Positions 1 to 12,025 of a stretch of 64,000 nucleotides of DNA are shown piece after piece (within the stretch, counting starts at the first letter, position 1; every line of letters starts with the position of its first letter). Source of the DNA: Cynocephalus volans (Eukaryota; Chordata; Mammalia; Dermoptera; Cynocephalidae); assembly GCF_027409185.1 (NCBI RefSeq), contig NC_084463.1, forward strand, positions 114,644,133-114,708,132, in the 5' to 3' direction. Below the pieces are notes generated by a model. That model made no database searches. It worked only from the letters and a program-made list of their open reading frames with translations, and had not been told where the DNA came from. The position numbers were made by a program, and so were the translations under genes.

Positions 1-194
1 CTTTATAATTATTTTTCTTTTGAGTTTTCCTTGGAAACCTTACACACTCAGGAAAAATAGTCTAGGTGCTTTTACTTTAAAGGGCAACAGATATATATCA
101 TATTTCATTTAAATTTCTGTCAAGGAGTTAGCCTAATGTCACATCTATCTATCATATCTGATGGTTCTCTGTGACCTGGAAAAATAAAATTGAT

Positions 195-310
195 AATATT
201 TAAACTGTGTGCTTTTTATGTGTCAGTCACCATTGCAAACACTTTCCATTTAGTAACCCATTTAATCCTCATAATAATCCTATAAGCTAGGGTCAGGTCA
301 TCTAAATCAA
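195..310 (-). repeat. MIR-like SINE remnant
   Basis: The stretch reads like the reverse complement of the MIR 3' half, with the pattern 'taacccatttaatcctcataataatcctataag'-type split by decay. MIR is an ancient tRNA-derived SINE spread before the placental radiation. It is heavily diverged and no TSD is seen. The neighbouring 350-470 stretch (tgctaggtactgtcctaggtgct) is another ancient dispersed mammalian repeat that I cannot assign to a family. Confidence 0.45.
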
Positions 311-679
311 CCTAAGTTAGTAGGCATCTTCTTGTATTTCATACTGAATTTATTAATTCATTTATAAAATACTTATAGAATGTCTGCTAAGTGCTAGGTA
401 CTGTCCTAGGTGCTCTAGATACAAAAATATATAAAACTGGGTATCTACCTGACTTTTAGGAGTTCAGGGTAAAGCAAATAGTAGACCCAATTGCAGCTGC
501 TTTGCTGGACATTGTGTAATTGGTAGAGCAGATTAATAAGGCCTCAGGCACGTAGTATGTGGCAATAGATACGATGAATGCATTCTCTTCTATTAGAATT
601 ACAAGAGAGGATCAGAAACAGTTCACATTCCTGTGGGTCAGATAATAATATTCATCTACACTTTTGCCTTAGGGCTACA

Positions 680-3458
680 TTAACTCTCCTGCTCTCTGTC
701 ACAGTATGCGCTGAAGAGATCTGGTCTTCCTGGACATTCCGCTGACGCATTGCATTGATGTCATCATGCTGATTGTTTAAGATCAGCAAAAAGGAGGTAG
801 TATGCTGAAGGCCTTGGTAAGACACAGTATTTCAAAGTATGGCAATAAATCCTAAGAAGATTCAGGGATTTCACACCTCAATGAAGTTTTTAGGGATCCA
901 GTGGTCAGAGGTATGACAAGGTATCTCCTCCAAAGTGAAAAAAAATTGCTGCATCTTGCATTCACTACCACAAATAAGGAAACAAAATGCCTAGTAGGCC
1001 TCTTTAAATTCTGGAGCAACACATTCCAAACATGTGAATACTGGTCCATACACTGAGTGACATGGAAAGCTGCCAACTGTGAGTTGGGAGGTCCAGGCTG
1101 CAATGCGAACAGCCCTGCCACTTGAGCCATACAATCCAGCAGCTCTTATGGTGTTGAAGTTATCAGTGGTGGGAAAAGATGCAGTGTCTATGTCAAGTCC
1201 CACTGGGAGGATGAGAATGCAGGTCCCTGGGATTCTGTGGCAAGGCCATACCATTTGCAGCACAGAATTATATGTCTTTGAGAAAAGAGCTCTTGGTAAG
1301 TTATTGGGACTGGTTGAGGCAGAATGCTTCATTATGGGGCACCAAGTGACCATGAATCTAGAACTGCACTTTACAAGTTGGGTTCTGTTGGATATATCAA
1401 ATCACAAAGTTGTATAGGCCCAGTAACAGTCTATTGTAATATGGGAATGATACATCCAGGATTGAGCCTGAGCAGGATAGAGGACACAATAAATTGCATG
1501 AACAGATAGCTCAGACTGGCATGTCACTCACAACAGTTGTAACAGCACCTTTCCCCAGCTTCCTCCTGTGGCAATATGGGGGGCCCTGTATGACCAACTG
1601 AAAGAGAAGGAAAGCCTAAGTTTGATTTTTGGGTGGGTCTGTTGTATACCTAAGTACAAGCTGAAAATGGACCATGGCTGCATTATAACCATATTCAAGG
1701 ATAACCATGAAAGACAGTAGAGAGGGAAAATCTTTCCAATAGGTGGAGCTGTGAACAGTGCACCTATTCATCAACTATTTGTGGAATGGGAAGTGGCCCA
1801 GTATATACAGACCTAGGAAATGGCCAATGGTTTAGCTGTCTGGTCAGGGACCTGGAAAGAAAGGAATTGGAAGACTGGAGATAAAAAGTTCTGGGATAGA
1901 GGCATGTAGATGAAGAGTTTTGTACCATACTTTACTGCTCAACAGAAAGCATCCAGTGTGGAAGAGATAGTGAACAACCAAGTAGGTATAATAATAGATC
2001 AGTTGTCATAAGCCAGTCTTTGTTGTTGGCCATCCTGGAATTGCCATGAGGGGCACATGAACAAATTGGCCATGGTTGCAGAGATAGGCTATACATGGGC
2101 TCAGTGGCATGGACTTCCCATCACCAAAGTTGATCTAGCTTCTGCTGCTTCTGAATGTCCAACCTGTCAGCAACAGAGACCAATGATAATATATCACTAT
2201 TTCTTGATGAGACCAAATGGCCACTTGGTAGTAAGTCAACTACAAGAGCTAGTGATTTGTCCTCACACAGATAGATACCTATTCTGGGTATAGTCTTATC
2301 TTTCCTGATTGCAATGCCTCAGCAAGCACGACAACCTGGGGGTTTACAGAAGGCTTCATCGATGGGTATAGAATCCCACACAATGTAATATCTGAACAGG
2401 TGATCTACTTCATAGTGAATGGGATGTAGAATTGGACTCATGACCATGGGAGCACTAGCCATATTTTGCTTCTAAATGATCCAGAACACTGGATCTGCCA
2501 TCTAACAGCATAGGTGAAACATCAGTGCAGAAGCAACACTCTGACAGTGGGCAGTGCTATTCTGTGCAGAAAAAAGCGCAGGATTTTCCCTTCTCCATCA
2601 GCTGATGGTATGGAAACTCTTCTCCCTTAATCCTACTTTAGCAGTAGTTATGAGCTGGGGGAAGGGTGCTGTTGCAACTGTGGTGGATGACATGGGGATC
2701 TGGGCTAGATGAGAGACCTCTATAGGGTACCATGTCACTAATAGGAAGAACACAATGGCCACCAATGGGTGGAATCAGGAATGGCCTTACTTAGCATCAT
2801 TCCCAATAACTCCCATGGGGGGATTTTGTGCTTCCCATACCTGCAACTCTGGGCTCTGCAGGGATGGAGATCCTCAGAAAGAGTGCATTCTTGACAGGGT
2901 ACAGAGTGAGTGTCTCATTGACTATAAGCTGTGGATATTGCCAGGACACTTTGGACTCTTTGTGTCCAGAGACCAGGAGGCAAAAAAAGGAGTTACGTCT
3001 TTGCAACGGTAATCAACACTGATCCTCAGGGGGTGTCTAGTGCTGTTTTTATAGAATAGGGATAGGAAAATGTGTGAAACTTGGGTGATGTACTTGTAAA
3101 CCTCCTGGTACTCCCTTGGCCCACTATAGCTGTGAATGAACATGGGCAACAACCCTGACTTGAAAAGGAATGATTGCCAAGGGCTCAGATCCATCAGGAA
3201 TGAAGGTTTGGGTCACACTACGAGATAAGACTTGCCAAGGTGATGGTTGAGGGTTGAGAGGAATTAGAATGGTTAACAGAGGTGGGAGAGGATGAATACC
3301 AGTTGCACTCCCAAGCCCAACTGCAGCAATGGGGGCTCTGGTTCATCTCACTAACCTTCTTCTAAGTTTTCCCTCAGGAAGAGAGGCCCATAGGAACCAG
3401 GGGAAATCTGTTCCCTAGATCTGTATGGAGAAGATTTGTCCAGAGCAAGAGGTGAACT
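680..3458 (+). mobile_element. Degenerate ERV-L-type endogenous retrovirus, pol region
   Basis: This is an old broken copy of an ERV-L-class endogenous retrovirus in + orientation. Fragments in different frames line up in pol order. A reverse transcriptase C-terminal/connection-like segment lies at about 1080-1510. An RNase H-like stretch lies at about 1750-1990. An integrase N-terminal zinc-binding module lies at about 2045-2170, with two histidines (one just before 2057, one in QWHGLP) followed by a CPTCQQQRP cysteine pair. A segment at 2826-3020 (PATLGSAGMEI) resembles the dUTPase that ERV-L elements carry after integrase. Stops and frameshifts interrupt every segment, so no protein can be made. 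No gag or env is recognisable and I find no 5' LTR. The family assignment comes from motif order and is not from a search. Confidence 0.72.
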
Positions 3459-3904
3459 GTGGTAACCATGAAAATGTGCTGCTTAAATCTTTTGCTGTGG
3501 GGAGCATAATTAACTGTTGGACCTTCTGACTCTACCCCTATTTTTGCACTGAGGCAACATAAACCTTGGGTTTATCCAAGCCAATAACAGTAGGGGTACT
3601 AATGTAGGCCCAGTCCAGTGAGACAAAAGACTCCTTTAACAGGTGACTTTGGCTCGAGGACTTCACATTGGCCTGGCTGAAACTTTCTTAGAACTGTGCA
3701 GTGCTATAGTCTAAGGCTCTTTCTAACTAATACTCCTTCCTTCCCCCTCTTTTACTAATGTCAATCTTGCATCACAGTCTGAAGTTTCTCCCCACTTTCT
3801 CTGGCTATCTTACGTTTACTCTTCATGACATTTCACCCAGTGAATCTCTTGTATATCTAATTCTGTTTTGGCATCTGCTTCTCAGAGGACACAAACTAAC
3901 ACAA
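3459..3904 (+). mobile_element. Probable 3' LTR of the ERV-L remnant
   Basis: Directly after the pol remnant a segment starts with TGTGGTAACC and ends GGACACAAACTAACACA. That ending is typical of old ERV-L/MLT2-class LTRs, and the TG...CA termini fit. It has the expected few-hundred-base length and is in the same orientation as the pol remnant. No partner 5' LTR was found, so the pairing and the exact left edge are inferred. Confidence 0.5.
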
Positions 3905-4551
3905 TGCCACTGGGGAAACAAGACCTTAGCTAGCAAGAAAGTAGTAGGGTATGAAGAAGACAAACTTTAGAATCTACTTTCCAACTGGATCTCTAGAAAT
4001 TTCTTGTAGAATGTTGGCATTGTTTTCTGCAAATACCAATTCAAAAATTCTTTGCTGTTTTTGCTAACCTAAATAAAGAGGAAGTGCTAGTAAAAGAAGA
4101 GAAAATGAAAGTAATCACTTCCTCTATCTTTAACTGTTCTTTTACTTTTCTTTTTTTTCTTGCTAACAGTTTCTACTATTACTTAAGCCATTACTTAAGT
4201 CCATTGTGCAGTCTGGCATTTTACAAATTTATATCACTTGGCATCTGAGCAAAACGATTCCCACTACTAGAAAACCACTAAAAAGCATGTGCCCTAAAGG
4301 ACCCAAACCATAATCTATATAAATGGGAGCATTTTGTTACTGCTACTCAATTGATTAGAAGAAAACCGGACATTAGGAATCTTGTACAATATTCTGATAT
4401 TATCTTTGCTGTTAATGTTTGGGCACATCTCTTGAATTCCTGAAACTATATCTTACTTAGCTACAAAACAGGGGTTAAAGGTACTTACTCCCTAGAGCTA
4501 AAGAAAGACATTTCCTCAGATGGATCTTTTATGTAATAATTATACTTCATA

Positions 4552-4552
<1 letters not shown>
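3905..4552. other. Intergenic stretch, no feature seen
   Basis: AT-rich sequence between the LTR and the TG microsatellite. No open reading frame of interest, RNA gene or recognisable repeat was seen. Confidence 0.5.

Positions 4553-4603
<51 letters not shown>
4553..4603 (+). repeat. (TG)n microsatellite
   Basis: An uninterrupted run of about 25 TG dinucleotides, ending in TTTATATA. It is likely polymorphic and can adopt Z-DNA, as such tracts commonly do. Confidence 0.97.
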
Positions 4604-4605
<2 letters not shown>

Positions 4606-4629
4606 ATATACACATGAACTTGTGTGTGA

Positions 4630-4850
4630 TGTAGGAAAAATAAGCTTAAGATTTGGGGTCAGAATACCTGAACTCAGTTCCATGACTTGTAAGAAACCTG
4701 GGCAAGTCCTGTTGCCTTATTGAGTTTTGGGTACCTAATAGGCTGTTGCAAAGTTCAAGTGCAGCAGAGCATGTGAAAATCCTTTGTAAATTGTAAAATG
4801 CCTTATAGGTGTAAACTTTTATGATAGTGACGATAATTAGGGATCTTCTT
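4630..4850 (+). repeat. MIR-like SINE remnant
   Basis: The order 'ggtcagaatacctgaactcagttcc', 'gacttgtaagaaacctgggcaagt', then a tail with 'gtgaaaatcctttgtaaattgtaaaatgcc' split across the region follows the MIR consensus in sense orientation. It is diverged, without a visible TSD. Confidence 0.5.
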
Positions 4851-4917
4851 TGGGACAGGTCCTGATATATTACAGATGTATATAGCTTAAGAGAAGCAGG
4901 AAGTTCACTTATCTCAT

Positions 4918-5302
4918 TGTATTAGTCTACTGAGGCTTCCATAACAAAATACCACAGACTGGGTGGCTTAAACAACAGAAATTTATTTTCTCCCAATTGT
5001 GGAGGCTGGAAGTCCTAGATCAAGGTGCTGGCAGGGTTAGTTTATCCTCAGGCCTTTCTCCTTAGCTTTCAGATAGCCGCCTTCTTGCTGTCTCCTCACA
5101 TGGCATTTTGTCCAAGTGTGTGCATCCCCGGTACCTTTTCCTCTTCTAATGAGAATATCAGTCATATCGGATTAGGATCTCACTCTTATGATCTCATTTA
5201 ACCTTAATTACCTCTTTAAAGGTCCTATTTACAAATACAGTCACTTTGGGGTCTAGGGCTTCAACATATGAATTTTGGAGGAACACAATTCAGTCCATAA
5301 CA
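4918..5302 (-). mobile_element. MaLR (MLT1-type) solo LTR
   Basis: Read on the minus strand this is a complete LTR of 385 bp that starts TGTTATGGACTGAATTGTG and ends GACTAATACA. It holds the familiar MaLR blocks (loss of cytosines in 'ATATGTTGAAG', 'GACTGTATTTG', 'AAATAAATTTCTG' with a polyadenylation signal). Flanking pentamers CTCAT (4913-4917) and TTCAT (5303-5307) fit a decayed 5-bp TSD. ERVL-MaLR LTRs date from early placental evolution. No internal region is attached, so it is a solo LTR. Confidence 0.75.
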
Positions 5303-5359
5303 TTCATCATTGAGTATGTTCAACTTCATTCTAGATCCTATTTAAAACTGTGCTGGTCT

Positions 5360-5545
5360 ACCTCAGGATAATGGAATTTCTAGACCTAGACCTCTTGCAT
5401 CATGGTTACTTGAGGTGCCTGGTAGAAATGCATATTCCTCAGTCCCATCTTGGGTTTACTGAATCAGAATTGTTGTGCTGGAAGTTCAGCAGTCTGCATT
5501 TTTACCACCTAGGAAAAAGTGATCTGGATGATTCTCATGTACCAA
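5360..5545 (+). mobile_element. MER5A-like hAT DNA transposon remnant
   Basis: Blocks such as 'ggtagaaatgcatattcctcag', 'ggtttactgaatcagaatt', 'cagcagtctgcatttt' and 'gtgatctggatgattctcatg' (each read separately) match the order of the non-autonomous hAT-Charlie element MER5A. Terminal repeats are eroded and the edges are approximate. Confidence 0.6.
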
Positions 5546-5559
5546 AGTCAATTACTGAT

Positions 5560-5740
5560 ATAATGGAAAGCACATAGGAGTTTTGGAGTCATAAGGTCTG
5601 GGTTCAAGTCCTGACTCCACCGATTACTAGATGTGTAATCTTTGCCAAATTACTTAATCTCTCTGTGTCTCCATTTCCCCATGTGTAAAATGAGAATTAT
5701 TATTACCTGCAGGTTTTTGTGAGGATTACAGTTAGAGAAT
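5560..5740 (+). repeat. MIR SINE
   Basis: This is a well-preserved MIR. The tRNA-related part includes 'gtctgggttcaagtcctgac', and the core ends with 'ccatttccccatgtgtaaaatg' and 'gtgaggatta' segments in the right order. Confidence 0.8.
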
Positions 5741-5859
5741 TAGAGGACCTGACATGCTGTAGTTTCTTCGTTTTTTTTTCTTTTTCTTCAACTTTATGTT
5801 CTGATAAAACAATGGTTCCATGAATGCTTTCTTCACTTTTATGCCTTTTTTCTTCTTGC

Positions 5860-6150
5860 AATGTCATCCTCTCTTATCTCTAAATCCTACCCATCCTTTG
5901 ACAGATTTTAATCTCATCTACTTTATATCACCCTTTCTGATCCTCATTGTCATCTGGCTATCTCTAAGGGTATTCCATTTTGTATTATGGTTTTTTGTGT
6001 ATGTCTTGTTCCCCACTGACTATTTAGAACTGACCCCATCCCAACATATATATACATACATGCAACACACACATGCATGCAACACACTCTTTGAGGGTTC
6101 CTAGAACAAGGCTTAAATTAATAAATATTTGCTGAGTGGAATCAAAGGGG
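5860..6150 (+). repeat. L2 LINE 3'-end remnant
   Basis: Sequence reading through 'catcctttgacag', 'ttctgatcct', then ending in 'aataaatatttgctgagtg' follows the L2 3' terminus. It is strongly diverged and the middle of the match is weak. Confidence 0.4.
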
Positions 6151-7879
6151 ATCTCTTTTTTCAAGGTGAAGATCCCGCTCAATTCTTTGCAAAATTCAGG
6201 CTTTCTATGCCCATGATACAAGAGATAGCTCATGATTTAGGGACTGGTAGCATACAAAAAATTGGAAACAGAATTTTGACAAATGTGAATATATGCAGGA
6301 AAGAAGCTAACTTTTTTCTCAGTTCTTATATCCCAATAAGTGAATATAGGTGGAACTTTTACTTCTTATTATGAATATGTGCCTGGAGAAACTGCCTGCA
6401 ATGTGGGTCTGGATGACTAAAGAGCTTGAGAGTGAGATTGATGAAGGATGAAGGAATTTTGATTGTTAGAGAAACTTGAAGTCTGCAGTTTATTTTGAAA
6501 TTATTTTTAGCAAAGATTTAGTCAGGTTCATTCCTATGAAGGTTTGGAAATGTCTGGTCTATTTTATAGCACAATAAAACCTCATGGTTTCCTGGTTGGC
6601 TGGTATTTGTTTAAAGAGAGTGGGTTGCTGGTCTGGACAACATTTGAAAGGTCATAATGAGAGGAAATCTGATGTAAACCTTTTCACCTGTAAAATGGAA
6701 GGTCGCTAAGGAATAAAATCAGCTATACCCATGAGGTTTACTGGTTAAAGAGCTATAGTTTTGATTTATTTAAAGACTTGTTCATACTAGAGTGGATGTT
6801 AGTCATTCTTTCAAACATGATTATACATCTCAAAAATATAGTATAAAACGTTGAATTTATATAAGTGTTCTTGTTATTTTTCACAGTTTGCACTTACATT
6901 TAATATAGTTACCAAAGCACCAAACCATGCTAGAGTTGTCACTGGGAACGGTCCAAGCATAATTCTAGTGAAGATTGATGTTAGGTTAAGAACTGGAGCA
7001 CTGCAGTTAATCCTGGTTATTTAGCAGGAAAAGGACATAAAATACTCTTGCTTTTGTTTGAAATATTTGACTGAATATTTTTTTATAAATTCTCTAAACG
7101 CACAAATCTATATTTTGCTGTTCCTTAGATCTAGTTTCTAATTTACTATTTCCAGAGCTGGACAAAATACAGTTATTTTAAACAAAGACTATTGAAGAAG
7201 ACCATTTAAATGATTTTGTCATCTGAGTCTTTTCAAAAACAGAGATTTCTCACTGACCTCAAAGGGGTACAAGAGAAAAAGAATCAGATTAAGATTGTAC
7301 CACTCATTGAAGCTGGATAATAACTTTAATATTTAAAAAAAAAAACTCTGAGCTGTGTGAGATGTTTCTATTTGTTTCTGTATTACACAGAATCTGTAAC
7401 CTCACTGTCATATTTTTTTCCTTTATTTGTAGAGTACCACAATGAATGCAAAATAAATGCCATTTATAAAAATGTAGGGACGACTGTAAGTATATTATTA
7501 AGGGGAATCTGTTATTTGAAACTTATTTTTTTATAAAGGAGAAAAATAGGTGTGGGTGGACTTCATATTGTAACAGCAAGCTATTTAAATTATTATTTTT
7601 TTTTTTCTAGCTAAAACTCACAAAAATAAGATGAAATTAAAGGTAAAGCTTTTTCCTGGCTAAACTATCCAGAATAAAATCATCTTTTCTTAATGTCAAT
7701 TTAAGTATTCATTCATTCCTCAATCCACTGCAATATGGCTTCTTACCCCACTAGGGCAGCTGATCCACACAAAGTTGACAATGACTTTCTGTGGATACTT
7801 TTCTGTCCTCATCTTTTTAGATGTGGTATTTTATCTTTTTTGTCTGCCTACTTGAAACTTCCTCATTTTGGTTTGTGAC
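6151..7879. other. Intergenic stretch, no feature seen
   Basis: AT-rich sequence with only short open frames, none resembling a known protein. No RNA gene or clear repeat was seen. Confidence 0.5.
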
Positions 7880-9020
7880 ACCACTTTTGCCTGGTTCTCT
7901 GGCTTTACTACTTCCTTTTCAGCCATCCTCTTGAGCAATTCTTTTGTTCCTTGTCCCTTACGTGTTGGTATTCCTCAGAGTGCAAATATTGATCTTTTCT
8001 TATCACACTATATACCCTCCTAGGGGATATCTCATTTTTCTCCCAGGGTTCCACTTCTACCTCTATAGTATAGGCTTCCAATCTATATCTTTAGCCCACA
8101 TTACTCTCTGGAGCTTCAGACTCATGTATCCGATGGTCAAGAAATATCTCCACGTGGATTTGACCTGTTCAAAAATGAAATCCAAAATCTTTACTTTCAA
8201 TTATTTCTTTAGCACTTCTTATCCTGGTTAATGGTTTCAAGATATTCCAGTCACCTAGGCTAGACCTGGGGAACCCTCTTCACAGTCTCCTTTTTCCCCA
8301 TTTTAATTCTATGGAATTGATCAGAAAGTTCTGTAGCTGCTATCTATTAATTCAATCCTTCCTTTCCAAATTTACTGCTATTGACTTATAGAACTTTATC
8401 CTTCATTTGGACTATTATATTGTTTTAAAAATGATTTTCCTGGATTTGGTCTCATATTCTTCCAAACTATCCTTCATGCAGTACCAGCACTGAGTTTTGA
8501 AATGCAGGATTAAAATTGATCAAGCTTCTTCCCTGCTTTAAAACTATTAAAAGTTCCTTATCACCCAGAGAATAAAGTCCAGGTTTCTCAGAACGGCCTA
8601 TGGGGCTTCCCATGATTTGGCTTCCACTCATCTATCCAGCCTTATTTTTCCATGCCCGTCCTCCCTCTACCCCAAATCATACCAACCTGGTTACAGTTCC
8701 AGAACTGTGCATGATGTTTCATGCCTGCATGGTTTTGCAAATACTGCTCTCTGTCTGGAATGCTTTCCTTTCTCCTTGTATCCCTGGGAAGCCCTTATTT
8801 ATTCTTCAATCCCCAGTCTAGCATCTCTTCATCTGTGAACTCCTCTTTGTCTCACCACTGTACTTGGTAAGAACTCTATTAGAGCATTTCACACTGTGCT
8901 GCACTTGTTTACATATTTTCTCTTTTGCCAAATCGAGGGCAGTGACTATATCTTATTCATATTTGTACCTTTAGTATCTAGGTAGTGCCTGGTACATGAT
9001 GAATGAATGAATAACTTGTG
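7880..9020 (+). repeat. L2 LINE remnant (ORF2 C-terminus and 3' end)
   Basis: Ancient CR1-clade LINE in sense orientation. Recognisable blocks are the 'cccttatcacccagagaataaagtccagg' type segment near 8560-8590, 'tggaatgctttcctt' near 8757, the 'cgagggcagtgactatatctta' block near 8934 and the terminal (ATGA)n-like 'gatgaatgaatgaataa' at 9000-9015. Many stops show it is inactive. The 5' limit is uncertain. Confidence 0.62.
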
Positions 9021-9519
9021 CAAACATAAATGTTTTCTTGTCTTCACTATGTTTAATGCTGTTAAGGATGAAATTGGTTAAGATTTGATTTTTTTACTGT
9101 TTCTCCGTGTTACCACATACAAAACCTAAATGAACATCCTTTCTGCAGAGTGAGATCTAAGATATGTAGGCCCACAAAATTATGTTAATAGTATGTAGTC
9201 ATTCCTTAAAAAATTAATGTATTAAAAATTTCTGCATTTATAGTAATTAGAACAGAGGCATTAAAACCTCTGGAGTACTTGCTTTGTGATGAAAGATAGC
9301 TGCTAATTTATCTATTTGATTGCATAGCTAGGAAGACAAAGACTTAGTTGAATAAAATAATGTTGAAAGTAAAACCTCGAAAAAGAGTTGAACAGATGAT
9401 ACATTCTGGATCTCTCCTTGGAAAAACTCAGAATTAATAGAATCCTGGGAAGTCCTGAAGGTATGGGGGAGAGTAAGGATCAGGGTAGCTATAAGAAAAT
9501 AAACTAATTTCATTTACTG

Positions 9520-9715
9520 AGCATCTACTCATTGTTGTTTACCTTACATGTGTAATTTAATTTAATCTGTAATAATAGCCCATTTTATCCCCATTTCATA
9601 GATGAGGTAGGTAACATGAGACATTAAGTAACCTCCAAGCTCATGCATCTACAGCGCAGTAACCGATCAGACTGACACTAAAGTTTCCTTCCTTCACATT
9701 ACGCTGCCTTGCCTT
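9520..9715 (-). repeat. MIR SINE, antisense
   Basis: The reverse-complement MIR pattern is present: an 'actgagcatctac' end, 'ccccatttcatagatgaggtagg', 'taagtaacct' and the antisense tRNA-related part at 9650-9715. Confidence 0.6.
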
Positions 9716-11190
9716 TCAACTAAAATTCCCAGAGCTGCTGTGCTGCTGTGTGCAACTTGGTAACATACACAAAGACACATTATTTGCTCCATTTTGCAAT
9801 GATCATATATAGGTGTTTCACTTAGCAGTTAACAGTAATATAAGTTTATTTCCAATCCCATACCCATTTAAAAAAATTCATTAATGAAAACAAAAGTCTC
9901 GCATTTATTGATGTTGGTAGATAATGAATTGATGAATTCTCTCGAGCTTCTCTTGCAAAATGGCATGAATACTTTTAAAGTAGGTTTAGTGGAAAAAACA
10001 TACTTCTAAATTTTTCTTTGGTGTGCCCTGCTGCTGGCTCCATTTGGAATCCAGAAATGACTGCTCTCTGGTGCAAAAGGCAGTTTGCTCTTGCTGCCTC
10101 CTGTAGATTGCTGGCAGTTTGTCACTGTCCTGGGCAAGTATCCAGCTTGTGGTAGTGAGGTGGTTTTGTGGCAGAACTCCACAATTAACCACAAGTTCAG
10201 TGTCAACGGTAGGCTGCCACCATCGTGGCTGTGATCCTTCAGATCTGCTGGGATAGCCAGAGCTGAAGAAACTACTGCTTGTCTAAGGAGGGAACAGGAA
10301 AACTTGGAAAGAGTCTGTATTGCTGTTTATTGTTCAAGGTTCAGGTTTTAGGTTTAAAACAAAAAATCCAGGAAATTTCAGATTAATAGTTATAGATTTA
10401 ATACTTTTACCGGTTGTTATACTTTAAAAGTATAACAGTGAGTTTGTGTCATAGATAGCTCTGAAAACTAGAAACAGAAAAAAGAAAATTCTTAAAGTAC
10501 TAGAATGTACTCTTTCACAGCAAAAGAAATCCAGGTACCATTACTTGAATTAAAATAAAAAAAATCATCCACATACTTCTAAACATTTATTTTACATTGA
10601 AGATTTAAATCAAACATAAATATGTTTTTTTTTTTTTTGTAAATGTAAGAGAAAGGGTCCTTTTACTGATTTTGTGCAAATGGATGTTAAGAAAAATATT
10701 TTTAAATAATATGGAAACTTTTTAATACTAAATAATATTTTAAGCGTTTTCTATTAAAATTCACTGACTAGAAATAAAATTTAAAAAAAAATCACTGACT
10801 AGAAAATCAAAAAACCCAAAAGACATACAACTAAAAACTGATTTATTAAATTTGTTTTGAGAAATATAAACACATGAAAATTTTCGAGCATGTGCTATAT
10901 ATAGGCTGAGTACTATGCTAGGCATGGAAATCGAGCTAAGATTAAATAAGACAGAATTCCTGTGTTTGAAGAGTGTATTGCAGAGGTAGCTATGCAAATA
11001 AATATGATAACAGAAATAAACCTTTTATAACAAATAGGAACAATAAACTCCAGTTCCATATTAGGGCCACACCATTTCTCTAGCCCCCTTACATTTTTGT
11101 TCTTTGCCCTCTCATACCTTACACTTCAACCATACAATACTTGGAGTTATCCATAGGCACCATGGTTGTATTCTTCCAAATTTTTGAACT
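9716..11190. other. Intergenic stretch with faint ancient repeats
   Basis: No gene is supported. The part at 10885-11000 ('ggctgagtactatgctaggcatgg') belongs to the same unassigned ancient repeat type seen at 350-470, 25340-25440 and 54560-54700. The rest is AT-rich sequence without recognisable structure. Confidence 0.4.
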
Positions 11191-11194
11191 TACT

Positions 11195-11540
11195 TACTTC
11201 CTTTGCCCAGATTATCTTTTCTCCCTGCTTTATTTAGGTAACTTCTATTCATCTTTCAATTCCGAGCCCAGAAATCACTTTCTCTGACTCCACCAGAATG
11301 TTACTCCTTTCCCACTATTCCCACTGTGGTCAGGATGAAGTGGCCCTCCTCGGAGCTCCCAGAGTATGCTGAATCTACTGACCTCTATATCACAGCTCCT
11401 ATTACACTGAGCTCTGGTAGCTTTTTACTCTTCTAGCTTCCACTAGACTATGGAACCACATCTTCATCATTACATCTGCGTCATTTAGCACAGTGTTCAA
11501 CATAATGTCAAGCATTTAATCAATGTTGAATGAATGACAC
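11195..11540 (+). repeat. L2 LINE 3' end
   Basis: The stretch follows the L2 3' end: 'ttcaattccgagcccagaaatcac', a 'ctagactatgga' block, 'tttagcacagtgttcaacat', ending in 'gttgaatgaatga'. It is diverged and inactive. Confidence 0.65.
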
Positions 11541-11574
11541 ATTCCTTAAGGGAAATATATTAAATATTGGTGGG

Positions 11575-11765
11575 TGGGGATGATACATAGGAGAACAGAG
11601 GAAGTAAAAGAAGTGACGTAATTAAACACAGAGATGAAAAAGGGGATGGGAGAAGGGAAGAGAGATAAGAAGACAACCATCTGGACTGACACTGGGAAGA
11701 GAAAGAAGGAAGACAATAAGGGAGAGAAAGGAAATGGTAGAGAAGGAGAAACAAATCGTGAAAAC
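11575..11765 (+). repeat. Purine-rich low-complexity tract
   Basis: About 190 bases are strongly biased to A and G on the + strand (aggaag, agagag and gaagaa runs). The bias creates spurious overlapping open frames on both strands here. It is not coding. Confidence 0.8.
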
Positions 11766-11879
11766 AAGCTGAGACAACCACACAGTGGGGAGATTGGAAG
11801 AGAATCTCCTCTTTAATAATCCTGTTCTCAACAGTTTTTATCATATATTCTGTTGTGCTCTTTCACAGTCTGTGTGCAT

Positions 11880-12025
11880 ATGGCCTATCTCTCAGATAAA
11901 GCTGCAGCTCTGAGGAAACTCTGAAGGAACTTTTAAAATTTTTTAATGTCCTAAATAGCGTCTAGCACAGAGCTCTGCATGTATCGAGGGCACTCAATAA
12001 ATACTTCTTGAGATGAACTAAAAGA
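11880..12025 (+). repeat. Possible L2 3'-end fragment
   Basis: The segment ends with 'gtctagcacagagctctgc' and 'cactcaataaatacttcttgag', which resembles the L2 terminus. Short and diverged. Confidence 0.4.

Noticed and set aside
680..3904. Protein-coding gene with several exons
   Set aside because: The fragments match retroviral pol domains in order, with stops and frameshifts and an LTR-like end; it is a dead ERV-L copy.
11546..11844. Overlapping frames of 69-94 codons around 11.6-11.8 kb
   Set aside because: They are produced by a purine-rich low-complexity tract.
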